DNA of 64,000 bases, taken from assembly GCA_016271365.2 (NCBI GenBank), contig CM057455.1, positions 1,559,582,501-1,559,646,500 of the forward strand, given 5' to 3'. The first letter of the stretch is position 1, and each line of letters begins with the position of its first letter. Shown one piece after another: positions 43,171 through 54,573 of this stretch. The DNA comes from Neoceratodus forsteri. Lineage: Eukaryota; Chordata; Ceratodontiformes; Ceratodontidae. Position numbers and translations under genes: made by a program. The notes under the pieces were generated by a model, which searched no databases, was not told the origin of the DNA, and saw only the letters and a program-made list of their open reading frames with translations.

Positions 43171-44055
43171 GAGCTTAGCTATTTAAACTAAGTCAGGTAT
43201 TTAAATGAGTGCTGAAACCCAGCTAAACATCTGTTTAAAAAGTGAAGCTGCGACTCTGAGCATGCGCGGTATGAGAGTCCGAATCAGATTCCCATATAGA
43301 ATACAGCCCTATTGGCTTCCACTTCATATTTCAGATTCCACAATCTGAATGTGCTTGATTGTGATCCAGGACATTTGGCAACTAAATCCAAAGATCCTGA
43401 ATGCTAACTTTCTAAATAATTGCCCTGAATTTGCCAGCTCTTTACCTCATGCTTTGTCTTTCCCCATTGCCTGCCCCCCACTGAGCTTGCTATTGTACTC
43501 TAGCTGTATATAATCCTCTGTCTTTCCCCTCTTGTTCCACAGACAGCCCATCTGCGGGCTTCCCAAGCTGCTGCTGTGGCCCTGGCACACTCTGAGCCAG
43601 CTGCAGCTAACAGACCACCCGACTGACCCCCGGACAGATTCAGGTATGCACCGGACCTCCGAAACTCATGGTTTTGAATGCCGCTGTTTTGACTGGATGC
43701 CCAGTGGAGAAGCCAGGCACTGATCGGCAGTTTCTGCTCTTCGGCTGAATTTCCAACTCCTGGCACTTCCCGATCTCGGGAAATCTCTTTCTGTGCTGTG
43801 TTCTGGACTGAATTTTTCGCACACCCCACCTCCCCCATGTCCTCACAGTATTAAATAGACCCTTGCTCTGCTCCTTTCTTCAGCCTAGCAGCTGATGGGT
43901 CACTCCACTGCTGCACATTCTTATGGCTATTGGCCTCCCTGTCTTCAATACCTGACTTGACCCACTCTCTTACCGTCCCTTTTTAAAGCAATCTCACCCA
44001 CAGGGTTGCACATTTGCTCTCAAGTTTTTCTCCAACTAGAAGTACGTGACATTAT
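43171..44055 (+). other. Possible 5-prime region of the following L2 LINE
   Basis: No gene. The GC-richer part from about 43500 leads directly into the N-terminal LINE frame and may be its 5-prime UTR, but it does not visibly match the 5-prime region of the L2 at 57-63 kb, so this is uncertain. Confidence 0.35.
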
Positions 44056-44406
44056 TTGCTGCATCTTGTGTGGTGTTTCTTTTCAGAGCTCTGCTACTCG
44101 CCTCTATCCACAAATTTTTCCATGATAGCTATGGCTGGAAGAATACTGCCCCTGCTGACACTGAGCCTTGCTCTCTTTTTACTGGCTCTTCTCACTGCTA
44201 GACCTTGCTGTCCTGGCAGTGCTAAACTGACCTCCACACTACCTGACTTTACCTACTCAAACCTACTTGTGTCACAGATCAAGCAGCATGATGTGACTCC
44301 TCTATTACTCACTAGACATCTCTTATACTTGGCTGCTGACTTTACTTCTAAACGCCTCTGGCAGAACATGCTACTGGTACCACCTCTTTTCCCACAGAAA
44401 TTATAG
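44056..44406 (+). pseudogene. L2 N-terminal hydrophobic leader frame
   Basis: 116 codons including ILPLLTLSLALFLLALLTAR, a 20-residue hydrophobic stretch that would read as a signal or membrane segment, then FTYSNLLVSQIKQHDVTPLL. Copy 4 has a comparable frame at 60873-61088 (LLHLLLLHIPP, FYFSNLLVVPNEHYNSTPFLL), so the leader is a family trait. Function unknown to me. It ends at a stop 3 codons before the 2A-bearing frame. Confidence 0.65.
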
Positions 44407-44412
44407 TATCTT

Positions 44413-45469
44413 GTGCGCCTAGCCTTGTTATTATCTGGGGACATCAAAACAAACCCTGGTACCCAGTTACCCACTGCCTCTATGAATATGGACTGGTTAA
44501 ATATGAAAGGCCTTCGTATAGCTCACTTAAACATTAGAAGCCTTCTCTGTAACTTTACTGAACCTGAGGCATGGATATCCATCTATGAACCTGACATTCT
44601 CTGTCTGACTGAAACTTGGCTAAAGCCCTCTACTCCGGACTCTTCCTGCTCTCTTCCTGACTATTCCCTATTTCGAGGAGACAGACTATCTGGAAAAAGG
44701 GGAGGTGGAGTTGCGCTCTTTCCAAAACCACCTGAATATGTCCTTAATGCAACGTTTGGTTGCCTCTAACTGCAAGTTTTTACATGCCCTGCTTCTACTG
44801 GGAACCAAAAAGATTCACTTAATATGTGCCTACAGTCCTCCTAAAGCAGGTCAGCTAGGATGCTCTGAACTATTTGAGTACTCTACTTCTGCAGCTGGCC
44901 AAAATTAACTTATTATTCTTGGCAACCTCAACCTAAATTGGCTGAGGAAAAATAAAAGCGCACTGGTAGCTCTAGTACATGGATATAACATGCACCAGCT
45001 AATTGAAGATCCCACCAGGCTGACCCAGTCACCTGCTGCTCGAACACTTATAGACTGGATACTCACAAATCGACCTGATAGAATTACCACCTCAAGTGTG
45101 CTTCCTGATTCTATAAGTGACCATTCCCCTGTGTTTTGCATATGGGGAACATCGGTGATTCCAGCCCCCTCGCCACGCTACATCACCTTCCGGGACTTTT
45201 CCACACTTGATCAAGCAAGCTTTCCACATGATATCTGTTCTGTAAACTGGATCCCTATTATCCAGTCCCAAGACACTGAATCTGCTCTCAATCTCTTTCT
45301 TTCTATATTCTTATCCCTCCAGGACATATATACACCTAAACGGAATCGACGTGTTAGGGCCAAACAAACTAGGTGGCTGCACAAGGAGCTTCTCACCTCC
45401 CTCTGGGCACGTGACAAAAGTGGGAACCATTACAAACCCTTGGGTCAGCAAAGTGAATATGACACTTAG
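44413..45469 (+). pseudogene. L2 APE-type endonuclease domain
   Basis: Frames 44413-44769 and 44990-45469, linked through a shifted segment (44705-44908), carry the APE order: LRIAHLNIRSL (the conserved Asn), EPDILCLTETWL (catalytic Glu), then ICAYSPPKAG, IILGNLNLNW (usually GDxN; the Asp is changed to Asn here), and SDHSPVFC (the conserved catalytic Ser-Asp-His). The enzyme nicks target DNA to start retrotransposition. It is split by a shift near 44765 and a stop near 44908. Confidence 0.88.
44419..44463 (+). other. Degenerate 2A-like translational recoding motif
   Basis: Reads LALLLSGDIKTNPGT. The 2A consensus is D-(V/I)-E-x-N-P-G-P, usually preceded by leucines and SGD. Here Glu is Lys and the final Pro is Thr. 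Copy 4 keeps SGDV and NPGP in the same position but with one base lost between them. 2A-like sequences have been described in APE-type LINEs of the CR1, L2 and related clades, where they separate the leader from the rest of ORF2. Confidence 0.75.
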
Positions 45470-45753
45470 AGAGAGCAGTACAATATGTGCAAAAAACAAA
45501 TTAGGCTTGCCAAAAGCTCATACTGCAAAGGTCTATTGCTGGAAGCTGCTGGGGACCAGAAGAAATTCTGGACACATGTAAAATCCTTCCTGGGCTCAAA
45601 CCAGTCTCAACACATGAATGATATGGTCCTCAATGGTATGCACTGTAATTGACCCCACCACCATTGCAAATTTTTCAACAAATACTTTACTGATCTCACC
45701 AAATACACTTTCTTTCACAACAAATCGCATCCTGATGTCCGTTACTCACACAA

Positions 45754-47321
45754 ATGGGCCCATACATCTGCCCTTCTATTTTAAGGTTATTCCAAATAAT
45801 AGTTCTAAAACTACTAAACTCAATCTCTGATAGTACTAGTGTAGACTCTGACTACCCAGAGCCTAAACTCCTGAAGCTGGCTGCTTCTTTTATTGCAGCC
45901 CCATTGGCTAAAATCTTTACACTGTCTCTCTGCCATGGTCATGTTCTGGACATATGGAAATTGGCAAAAGTCACCCCAGTCTTTAAGAAAGGTGACAAGA
46001 AGGACATAGCTAATTATAGGTCCATAGCCATTCTGGCAGTATTAAACAAATTACTCGAGAAATTAGTGGCTATACAGGTCACCAAGTTCCTCTCTAAATA
46101 TACCCTCCTATCACCTGCTCAACACGGTTTCCGCAAGAGGCATAACACCTCTACCACTCTGATACAATTTACAAATGATGTCCTTACTGCTATGGATAAC
46201 GGTCTCATGATTGGTGCAGTGCTCGTTAACCTCTCAAAGGCATTTGATCTTGTAGATCACCCTCTTCTGCTTGACTGCCTTAGCTTTACTGGTTTCTCGG
46301 AGCAAGCCACAAACTGGTTCCAGAGCTACTTAAGCAATATAAGACAACAGGTAAAATTTAACTCTGCACCTATCAATGTTGGTGTTCCTCAAGGCTCCAT
46401 CTTGGGGCCTCTTTTCTTCTCCATTTTTATAATTGACATATCTTCTAACACCCCTTGGTGCTCAACAATCTTGTAGGCAGATGATCTGGTGCTCTACATC
46501 TCCTCTGCAAACATAGAAAAAATAAATAGTCGACTAACATCTGCATTTCTCATAATGCAAGAATGGATCCACAACAAAAGGCTCAAGTCCTAAACATAAG
46601 TAAAACTCAGGGCATGATCTTGGGTTCTGCAACCAAACTTAGAACAAACTGCAACCTTTTCAACGTCTCCTGTGCAAATGGCTCCCCCCTTACAAAAGTA
46701 ACCTAATTCAAGTATTTAGGTGTCCTGCTTAATGAAACTCTCAGCTTTGAGCAACACATCACCGACACCTGCAAGTCCGTAAACTACAAACTCGGAATAG
46801 CTTACAGGACTATTCAGATGCTTACCCCCTCAGCTAGACTGGCTATTTCTAGGGGTATCCTACTTCCATCCCTTGCATATGGTGCTGTCACCTACATAAA
46901 TGCTTCGAAAACCACCCTAAGTAAGTGGGATACAACGTACAATAGTATCTGTCGTTATGTCTCGGCTTCCCCATGTATGAAGCACCACTACTTGCTATAT
47001 GCAGACCTTAGATGGCCCTTTCCATCTGCCCTTGTTACTTTGCTGGACATCATCATCAGAACTAATCTACCTACCTCTCTTGCAGGCATGCTGGTACCTC
47101 TGTCCCCCACCTATGGCCTCCGCTCTACTGGACTCTCTCTACTATACACCCCTAGGTGCAGAACCCTAAAAGGAACCTCAGCTTTCTCCTGCCTAGCCCC
47201 ACAATATTGGAATTCCCTACCTCTTGATGTTTACTCTGCACCTAGTCATATTGCTTTTAAAAAGATGCATCACACTCTCCTTGTCAAACATGCTCTATGT
47301 TCCTGTTTTAAACCCCCATAG
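45754..47321 (+). pseudogene. L2 reverse transcriptase and C-terminal domain
   Basis: The 240-codon frame 45754-46476 contains AKVTPVFKKGDKKDIANYRS, LNKLLEKLVAIQVTKFL, PAQHGFRKRHNTSTTLI, VNLSKAFDLVDHPLLLD (motif A) and VGVPQGSILGPLFFSIFI. A stop lies just before ADDLVLY (46480), the catalytic pair of motif C, which is preserved. The thumb and C-terminal region then shift frame; 46818-47321 holds TPSARLAISRGILLPSLAYG, LLYADLRWPFPSA and TLKGTSAFSCLAPQYWNSLP. These phrases are almost the same in copy 4, so both come from one family. Not translatable as a single protein. Confidence 0.9.
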
Positions 47322-47690
47322 GGTGCTTGACATCCCCTTCCTCAGTTCTCAAAATATTTTTGGCTCTGACCCCTTGTTACTGTTATATGTAGCACTTATT
47401 ATGGATTATGTGTTAAAACACTCTACTGCACTATGATTGTATGCTTATTATGTTTTGTACTATTATGTATTTTCCTGCCATTGTCTCTATCATATTAGCA
47501 ATACTGTTTACGTCACAGAACATCATGTAGATTTTTCCTTGTATGGTTGATTACCTCTGAACTATACCCGTTATTTGTTTTGTCTGCCAATTTTGTATTG
47601 TAACCTCCCGGGTCGTGTCTGAAAATAGTCATATTTTGTGGCTACGACACCCTACTCGGTAAACAAAAACTAAAGAAATTTGGATTCTAA

Positions 47691-50070
47691 AGTATCCAAA
47701 TATGAAGCTCAGAATTCAGTTATTCCCTACTTTAGGCATCTTGGTACTGTGTAGGGCATTTTCTTAAAAAAAAAAAAAAAAAAATTCTATCACGGGAAAA
47801 CTTTTAACATAATTTTCAGGCAAAATAGAGCTTGTATTTCTCTATTTTTCTGTATTGATGTCCTCTATTATTGAGGAAACTGGCATGAGAATAGGATCAT
47901 TAGGTCTCAGACTTCCTCTCACTCTCCGATAATGGCCCCCACCAATGTCATAATCCTCGGTTTGTGACATTCATTTGCTTGTGATGTCACATGCACAGAA
48001 TCAAGACTTCAGCTAAGGTGAAGTGAAGTCTAGGGTGGCGTTTCTCAATTGTGGCCACCTGCACAATTTTTGGCAGCCACAAAGCTCTTTAGAGCTCCAA
48101 TTATGAAAGTAATAGAACAGACACTTTCTTACCTTTTAAATAAACACAGGAAATAAATTTCAAGCAAGAATACATCAGGGACTTGATTTATTGTATACTG
48201 TGTTAAAAGCAATGTGTTATATCGAGGGTAGGGGTATTGGGGAGTTGCTATAAAAAAAATAAGAGTGAGGCCCCCAGTAAGTTCTAGGAGGCCACAGGAT
48301 TTGAGGCTTGAGAACCAATGGGCCGTGACTAAGATAATGTTTCATGCAAATGGACTTGGTAATAAAGAATAAGGGGACACAAACACAGCAAATGAATGAA
48401 ATGTAATGCAATTTGTGTCTGAATACTGTATTTTTAAAAGTTTTTCTACATAAATACCCCCAAGTGCTGGATGGACACTCGAGTTCTAGAGAGGAGGTTG
48501 CTAAATGTATCTCTCATTACAATGAATGAGAGTGGAGGGCGGAGAGACAGTTCCTCAGGGGCTGTAATAAACATGGCAGCACAACACTGTAAATATCACT
48601 TAAACAGTATCCAGTTACTGGACACAACATCCTTCTACTGCCTCGCCCACAGCATCCATCAGCTGTTCCATCTGAGCAACCTTATTCACCATACACCACC
48701 ATCCCCTTGGGCTAGAAATGTTACCAATGTATACAGTTCATCTTCTAGAAAGACTTCCATCGAAGCACTTTTTGATAAACTGTCACAAATCTATTCGTAA
48801 AGTCTTCCATAAGTCTGCTTCTGTCTCTACAGCAACCTGCAAGAGAGGATCACAGCAGTGAAGTGAAAGACAACTGCAAATGGAAGGAAGAAGACTTCTT
48901 TTTAATTTCATCACAACAGTAGCAGGCTGAGCTGCAGTCTGTTTACAGCTGTATCCTAGGGGCAAGGTGGTGACGGACTGTTGTCCCAATAATACAAAAT
49001 GAAGAGATTGTGCGTTGGCTGAGGATGCCACATTGTACTAGCTCCCCAACCTTTCTGATTCACAGTTTTATTAGACATCAAAAGCCTTTCCCATCTGGCC
49101 GTCTCCTGGATTATTGGTACTGTAAGAAACTGAATTACCAAATGGAGAGCCCACATCAATATATTGAACAGCTCATCATTGTCAAAATATGTATCTGGAC
49201 ATGGGAGAAATTAAGAACAACAAGCACCATCTCCTGTCCTGGAGCAATACGTCAAAGAATTACTAAAATTGCAAACAGAAATCAAAATCAGCAAAAGAAA
49301 GCAAAACCATACAGATAAGCATGTATCTCCTAACAGGGCATGACAGAGGTCCTTAGGCGCATATGCTTGACACTAACGAGAGAGCGAGAAAGAGAGAGAG
49401 AGATGACGGCTTTTTGTTAGAACAGCCAGATCAGCTTCGTACACCTGCTACAGATTAAGAAGTCTAAATCTCAGACTTCTTTTTCTATTTCAAGTCTTTT
49501 TAACTAAAAAAGAGAGACATGGAGATGTCAGAGTTAGTATTACAGGTGTACAGTTACAGAGCAGTGGTACTATGTTTTTTCTCATTCCATCTGATAAGTC
49601 TGGATGCATGTCAAACATCAACATCGTAGGGAAGGAATGAGTCAGACAACACTGACCCAAAATACATTCCGTGCTCACAATACTATGTTACTTTGTTTTC
49701 TCATTGACAAGTTAAGATCTGTCATACAGCAGTTCAAATCTGCACGCAACAAACATGCTCCCATTAACAAACGGAGGGTCAAAGGACATGGCAAACTGGC
49801 TAATAGAAGACTTACTGCAGGATAATTAACCCTTGGATAGTGTTTAAAGGAGCAACTCAGCACTTCAGTATGTACTTCCATAAACAGAATGTGCAATTAC
49901 AAATTCACCAGGTAAAACTTTTATTTTCAGTTTTGCTTTCAAGGGTTGCTTTTTTTCCTCTTTATGCTCCCCCCTTCCAATCCCCAGCACCTGTCTCCCT
50001 CAGAAGCAATCGAGGCACACCCAACACCCTGCACTCCTACTTGTGGTCACCAGCCTCCACAGAGCTATGG
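47691..50070. other. Unassigned DNA with a possible hAT remnant
   Basis: No gene recognised; frames 48471-48800 and 49010-49318 lack motifs. At 48030-48335 CTAGGGTGGCGTTTCTCAAT, TGTGGCCACC and, inverted near the other end, GTGGCCTCC... TTGAGAACCAATGGGCC, resemble hAT-type MITE ends with TTCTCAA-GTGGCC. A GA-rich run lies at 49379-49404. Confidence 0.4.
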
Positions 50071-50071
50071 C

Positions 50072-50913
50072 TTAAAGGGGCACTGTCAGTTTTTCCCCTC
50101 TGATAGAATAAATTTTAAAGTACTGGATCTCTAGGCACATACCTGGGAAAACGATGATGCAGAATGCCCCTGGATAGATGAAAATGAAATCCCTGTACCC
50201 GTTTTTTATAAATTAATACTTTTTACATTACACGGGCTGCATTCAAATGCTCTGCACCGGAAGCAGATTCAAAGCTGAGAAACGGCGTTTACCATGGCTG
50301 TCCCCGAGGAGCACATTTTAATATCATTATTCCAATAACCACATAATACAGTACATCTAATTATTTTAAGGTGCTCCTGGTATTTCTAATGCAAAAACGA
50401 GCACTCATTCAGCCGCAAAAGAGAGATGAAATCTGGTGCGAAATTCCTTTCGCATGCACAATGGCGGCACATTATTGCGCATGCGCGAGATCTTTCATCC
50501 TGGCGCTATTGCGCATGCCCGGGATTTCTGCACCAGATTTTTATCTCTCTTTTGCTGCTGAACGAGTGCTCATTTTTGCGTTAGAAATACCAGGAGCACC
50601 TTAAAATACTTAGATGTACTGCATTATGTGGTTATTGGAATAATGATATTAAAATGTGCTCCTCGGGGACAGCGCTCATGGTAAATGCGTGTTCTCGGCG
50701 CGCTCTCGCCTTGAATCTGCTTCTGGTGCAGAGCATTTAAATGCGGCCCGTGTGTAATGTAAAAAGTATTAATTTATAAAAAACAGGTACAGGGATTTCA
50801 TTTTCATCTATCCAGGGGCATTCTGCATCATCGTTTTCCCAGGTATGTGCCTAGAGATCCAGTACTTTAAAATTTATTCTATCAGAGGGGAAAAACTGAC
50901 AGTGCCCCTTTAA
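50072..50913. mobile_element. Near-perfect palindromic MITE D, 842 bp with TTAA edges
   Basis: Left TTAAAGGGGCACTGTCAG and right CTGACAGTGCCCCTTTAA are exact inverted copies, and the inverted match continues almost without interruption to a centre near 50490. Examples are CCAGGTATGTGCCTAGAGAT (50843) against ATCTCTAGGCACATACCTGG (50128), and GGTGCTCCTGGTATTTCTAA against TTAGAAATACCAGGAGCACC. TTAA at both edges fits a TTAA duplication of a piggyBac- or Kolobok-type transposase, and the end matches the TTAAAGGRR motif of Xenopus T2 MITEs. No coding capacity; must be mobilised in trans. Confidence 0.9.
50476..50486. promoter_or_regulatory. NRF1-like site in the loop of MITE D
   Basis: TGCGCATGCGC is a perfect match to the core of the NRF1 motif. 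A weaker second copy (TTGCGCATGCCC) lies 34 bp further on and a GCGGC patch just upstream. It is unusual in such AT-rich surroundings. Binding is not shown by sequence alone. Confidence 0.5.
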
Positions 50914-51119
50914 CCCTGTAGCAGGAAAAGAGAGTTCCCCCTCCCCCAAGCCTTCTGCATCATCAGGAAGTGCCTCTGGCAGTGTGGGGCAGGACATAAC
51001 AGGGTCCATCAACACAGGTGTAGGGGCGGTCATAGTGAACAATTATGGCCAGTTGCGCAAGCAAACACTAAAGTTATATGGTAACAGGCTTGCGGCTTAA
51101 GTGACAGAAACAAGCAAGC

Positions 51120-51470
51120 AATAACAGTGCATAGGACCCAGGGGTGTGGGTGGCGGAGCAGCCCCACAGAAGAAACTGTGGTAATAATCACATAAATAAC
51201 AAAAATAATTACAAACAATAATAACGCAGCAACGTAGAACTTGAAAACAATAAATAATAACGCATAGGAACCAGGGGGTGTGGGGGGGAGCGTCCCCACA
51301 GAAGAAACAGTGGTAATAATGACAAATATAAAGTACCAGTAGAATTTGGATACAATAAATAATAGTGTGGCAATGTAGTACATAGAACCCAGGGGGGTGT
51401 GGGGGGCGGAGCGCCCCCACAGAAGAACAAAACAGTGATAATAGTACCAATTTAAAGTAAAGGTAGCAAA
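51120..51470. repeat. Three-copy tandem repeat, about 117-133 bp unit, with GC hairpins
   Basis: CATAGGACCCAGGGGTGTGG (51130), CATAGGAACCAGGGGGTGTG (51263) and CATAGAACCCAGGGGGGTGT (51380) start successive units. Each continues into a G-rich/C-rich hairpin (GTGGGGGGCGGAGCGCCCCCAC in the last, split by loop GGA), then CAGAAGAA and an AATAAT-rich part. The long overlapping minus-strand frames here arise from the repetition. Confidence 0.85.
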
Positions 51471-52102
51471 TGAGCTGATGTCTGATTTAGTCTGATTTCT
51501 GTATTTTTGCGACTTCCATTCAACTTAGATAAAATATTTGACTGCATTACATTACGTATGGTATCTGCTTCGTTTATTTATGGTGTGGTTTGCTTCGCTG
51601 CCAGTGTGTATTGCGTCACGCAGCTCTAGGAGACACATTACTGAGCAGTCTCTGAAAGCAGAGCAGCGAAGCGATCTGGCTGTAATTCTTCACCATCACC
51701 GCAGGGGCCACCCTCCTCGTTTCTCCCAGTTCAGCAGGACATCAGCATGCTAGGGGCACAGTACAGAGGAGCACACGACAGCGCACCAGCTGCAGAACCA
51801 GCAGACATCTTCCCTCCCACTCTGCCTCACACTGTGCGTTACAACCTGTGGTCACCCAGGTGGCAGTACTGCAGTGAAGGCCGTGACCCTCCCACTCTGG
51901 AGGAGGGCATCCTATGGGATGTTCCATACTTCTCCCCCAGACAGCCCTTGGACAACTTGAGAGCATTCCTGAATGCTGCCTAAGTAGTGGGTATCAGGAA
52001 CAACTGACTGAGCTGGCCCATCTCCAAAGCAGTAGCATTATCACTCATAACGTCGGTGACCTGGGTTCAGAAGCAAGTCCAGGTTGTTGGGGTGGAGGAG
52101 GA

Positions 52103-52140
52103 GGACAAAGCATCCCAGAGGATTCTCTTCTCTTCTAGGA
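52103..52140 (+). repeat. Dispersed repeat core R, copy 4
   Basis: ACAAAGCATCCCAGAGGATT followed by CTCTTCTCTTCTAGGA; same order as the copies at 2586 and 19036. Confidence 0.45.
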
Positions 52141-52540
52141 AGGAAAGGTCACTGCCACCACTGCAATAGTGACATCTCGTTAACCATAAGTAGCAGCACA
52201 GCAGACGTAGGCAGGTTAGGGTGTGGACACCAGTAAACTTGCACACCACATGCCTTTGTTTATGCAGGAGTACACTCGAGCCCTTAAATGCCGGTGACCA
52301 CTGGGAAGCAAACAGGAAAAAGGACCAGCCCTGGCACCCAAGGCAATAGGACCTTTGGTATATCTGGGCCCTTGTGTGCCCCACCAAAGGGGCAAATCTC
52401 AGCTCAGAGGAGGGGCAGGGGGTAGCACTGTAGATGCAAGGACAGTCAGCCTATGCCGCTGGGCCTCCCTGAGAGAGCGGAAGCCAAGGGGGGGAAAAAA
52501 AAATGTAAATAGCATTTGACTGTCCCTTACTAACCGCACG

Positions 52541-52605
52541 CTATTGTTGTTTATGACATCACAATGATTACCATTACAACAGACTGTGATGACACAAACA
52601 GCAAT
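52541..52605. repeat. Short foldback
   Basis: ATTGTTGTTTATGACATCAC pairs imperfectly with GTGATGACACAAACAGCAAT around a 20-base spacer. Confidence 0.6.
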
Positions 52606-53329
52606 TATGAGATCAGTTGAGAGACTGCCAGACTTTTTTAAAGGCATAATAAAACAGCATTGCACCATCTGAAATATTTAGTAGACCAGTAACAGAAGAA
52701 AGTAAATAAAGTAGAAAACACTAAAGTTAACATAATAGCTGTGCATATCATAGTGGTGAACCTTTATTTTAGTAGCTGCATGCACTTTAAAAGGCACATG
52801 ACAAACTTAAGCTATTATTAGCTTGGAAATAAATGTAAAAGGACACAGAGATTTCAAGATGGCCACCTGTGCAGACACATGTTAACCTACTCTCCTCTAG
52901 TCTGAAACCTTAAATCTAAAATATTGGCAATCAGCTATTATTTCTTTTGAAAACCATTGAGCTATGAATACCTGCTGTTTTTAAGACTCTTGTCAGTCCC
53001 AGTTAGTATTGTGGAGCAATTAGGAAAGCCTGAAAATTTGCTGCCCAACTCCCCTTCTGAAAAGCAGACTTTGCTCACATGCCCCGACGTGGACGATGAA
53101 GGCTCTGTACCAGGAAGTGAATCAGTGACCAAGCTTTCAAATAATGAACATCAGTGTTTCCCGCAAAAAAAAAAACAAGCAAAAAAAATGTTGAATTTTC
53201 TCCTATGGAGACTGAAAACCTTAATAAAAAGGTGTATTGAGGCACAACTGAAATGTCTGTGGCCTTAAACCACGCCATGGCACCGCAGGTGAGTGGAAAA
53301 GGATTGATGCCTCTGGGAGTGCTTAGAGT

Positions 53330-54120
53330 CCCACAAGAAGACAAACAGAGACCGTAGAGACATCAACTTCTGGTGGGGAGCCGGTTAAGCAACCACAGTC
53401 ATTAAAAATGAAAACCTTTGAGGACATCGGTAAATCCTTCCAACCCTTGGTGCATGCTATAATGACCTTCAAATGGAAACTCAGAGTACCCAGAAAATGA
53501 AGCAAATTATATGTAAAGTTATAAATCTGGAAAAGTCCGTTGAAGTCACAGAAAAAGATATACAGCAGTTTCAGACTAAACTGGAATCACAGAAAGCTTT
53601 CATTGTTTCATTACTTTAAAGTAATGCAAAGAGGCTAAATCTTTGCTTTGTGGCAGTACCTTATTAAAAAGTAGATGGCAAAACATCTGCATGGGACATT
53701 TTAAAGAATTCACATCCAAATGCTTCAACTGAACACCTTGAATGGTTAAAGCCGTCCCCATCCCACTAAGGGCCGACCTGATTAAGGCAACCTCACAAAA
53801 AAACAGAGAAGTCTCCGACAGTGCAAGTGTTTTTTGCTATAGAGGCTGCTAAAGAAATAAACATAAAATATGCAAGGATGAAAGGCATTGTCAAATTTGG
53901 TAATATGAAAGTTTACATGTATACAGATATTGTTCCAACCCCAAGCCAGATGTAAATATTTTTACAGTTTTGTGAAAAAGGGCTTGATTTAGGGGGTACC
54001 TTTGCAGTGTTATATCCATGTAAAGCAAAGATCATTTTTACAAGGAGTACGAAGGATATTTTTTGGCACTGACCAACTTCAGGAGTTTTTGACTAATCAG
54101 AAAAAGGTGGGACTCGGAAG
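53330..54120 (+). pseudogene. L1 ORF1-like relic
   Basis: Translated pieces resemble an L1-type ORF1 protein. First is a heptad-like stretch (KLYVKL / ICKVINLEKSVEVTEKDI QQFQTKL) around 53500-53590, suited to a coiled coil. Then EAAKEINIKYARMKGIVKFG, NMKVYMYTDIVPTPSQM, and finally CEKGLDLGGTFAVLYPCKAK then IIFTRSTKDIF, which parallel the RRM/C-terminal phrases V-x-x-x-D-L and Y-x-x-L-Y-P-A-K-L-x-V. Several stops and a shift interrupt it, and no ORF2 follows. It would be an RNA chaperone in an active L1. Identification rests on pattern only. Confidence 0.5.
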
Positions 54121-54254
54121 AGATTACTTTTGAAGAAACGGTGGGATCAGACACTGAAACATCAACAGCATCTGGTATTAATGTTCTGCTCCAAACGAAA
54201 CAAAAGACTTGATCACCCCCCCCAACACAAATTGTAATCTGAATCCATGAATAA

Positions 54255-54573
54255 GGCCCTGTCTACACTGCACTGAAAATCTGTAATGTTTTGAAACCGT
54301 TACAGACTGAAAATGTTTCAGTGCATCCACACTACCACTGAAAACATTTTTAAAATGTTACAGCATTTTACTTGTGTAGTGTGGACAGGGCCAAACAGAA
54401 TTTTGAAACCGTTACAGAAACTGTTGTTGAAACCGCCTCACAACAGGTTTCTGTAACGGTTATGAAAACACTTTCTGTAATGTTACCAGTGTAAATAAAA
54501 AATCATTACGGTAATGGTTTGGGCCCTCTGTAATGTTACAGAGGTGATTTTTAAGGGTAGTGTAGACAGGGCC
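54255..54573. mobile_element. MITE with GGCCCTGTCTACACT termini and an internal third terminus
   Basis: GGCCCTGTCTACACT at 54255 and its complement AGTGTAGACAGGGCC ending at 54573 form the TIRs, with ATAA and TTAA outside, compatible with a TA or TAA/TTA duplication. A third terminus, AGTGTGGACAGGGCC, ends at 54392, so a 138-bp mini-unit lies inside the larger one. GAAACCGTTACAGA repeats at 54291 and 54403 and inverted near 54451. Confidence 0.8.

Larger units (their letters stand above)
44056..47690 (+). mobile_element. L2-clade LINE, nearly full length (copy 3)
   Basis: In order on the plus strand: a hydrophobic N-terminal frame, a 2A-like motif (44419-44463), an APE-type endonuclease (to 45469), RT (45754 to about 46900) and the C-terminal part to 47321. 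A 3-prime UTR ends GGGTCGTGTCTGAAAATAG ... CTCGGTAAACAAAAACTAAA near 47680. The same arrangement is seen in copy 4 on the other strand at 57-61 kb, and the tail is shared with the SINE at 27.1 kb. Frameshifts at several points make it inactive. Confidence 0.9.
51471..53329. other. Unassigned DNA with repeat core R and a small foldback
   Basis: Core R recurs at 52103-52140. A foldback lies at 52541-52605. The frame 52957-53268 has a Gln/Lys-rich part but no domain; it may be the start of the L1 ORF1-like relic that follows. Confidence 0.4.

Noticed and set aside
51030..51450. Two 117-codon minus-strand frames with hydrophobic and Pro-rich parts, membrane-protein like
   Set aside because: They coincide with the three-copy tandem repeat and repeat internally with it.
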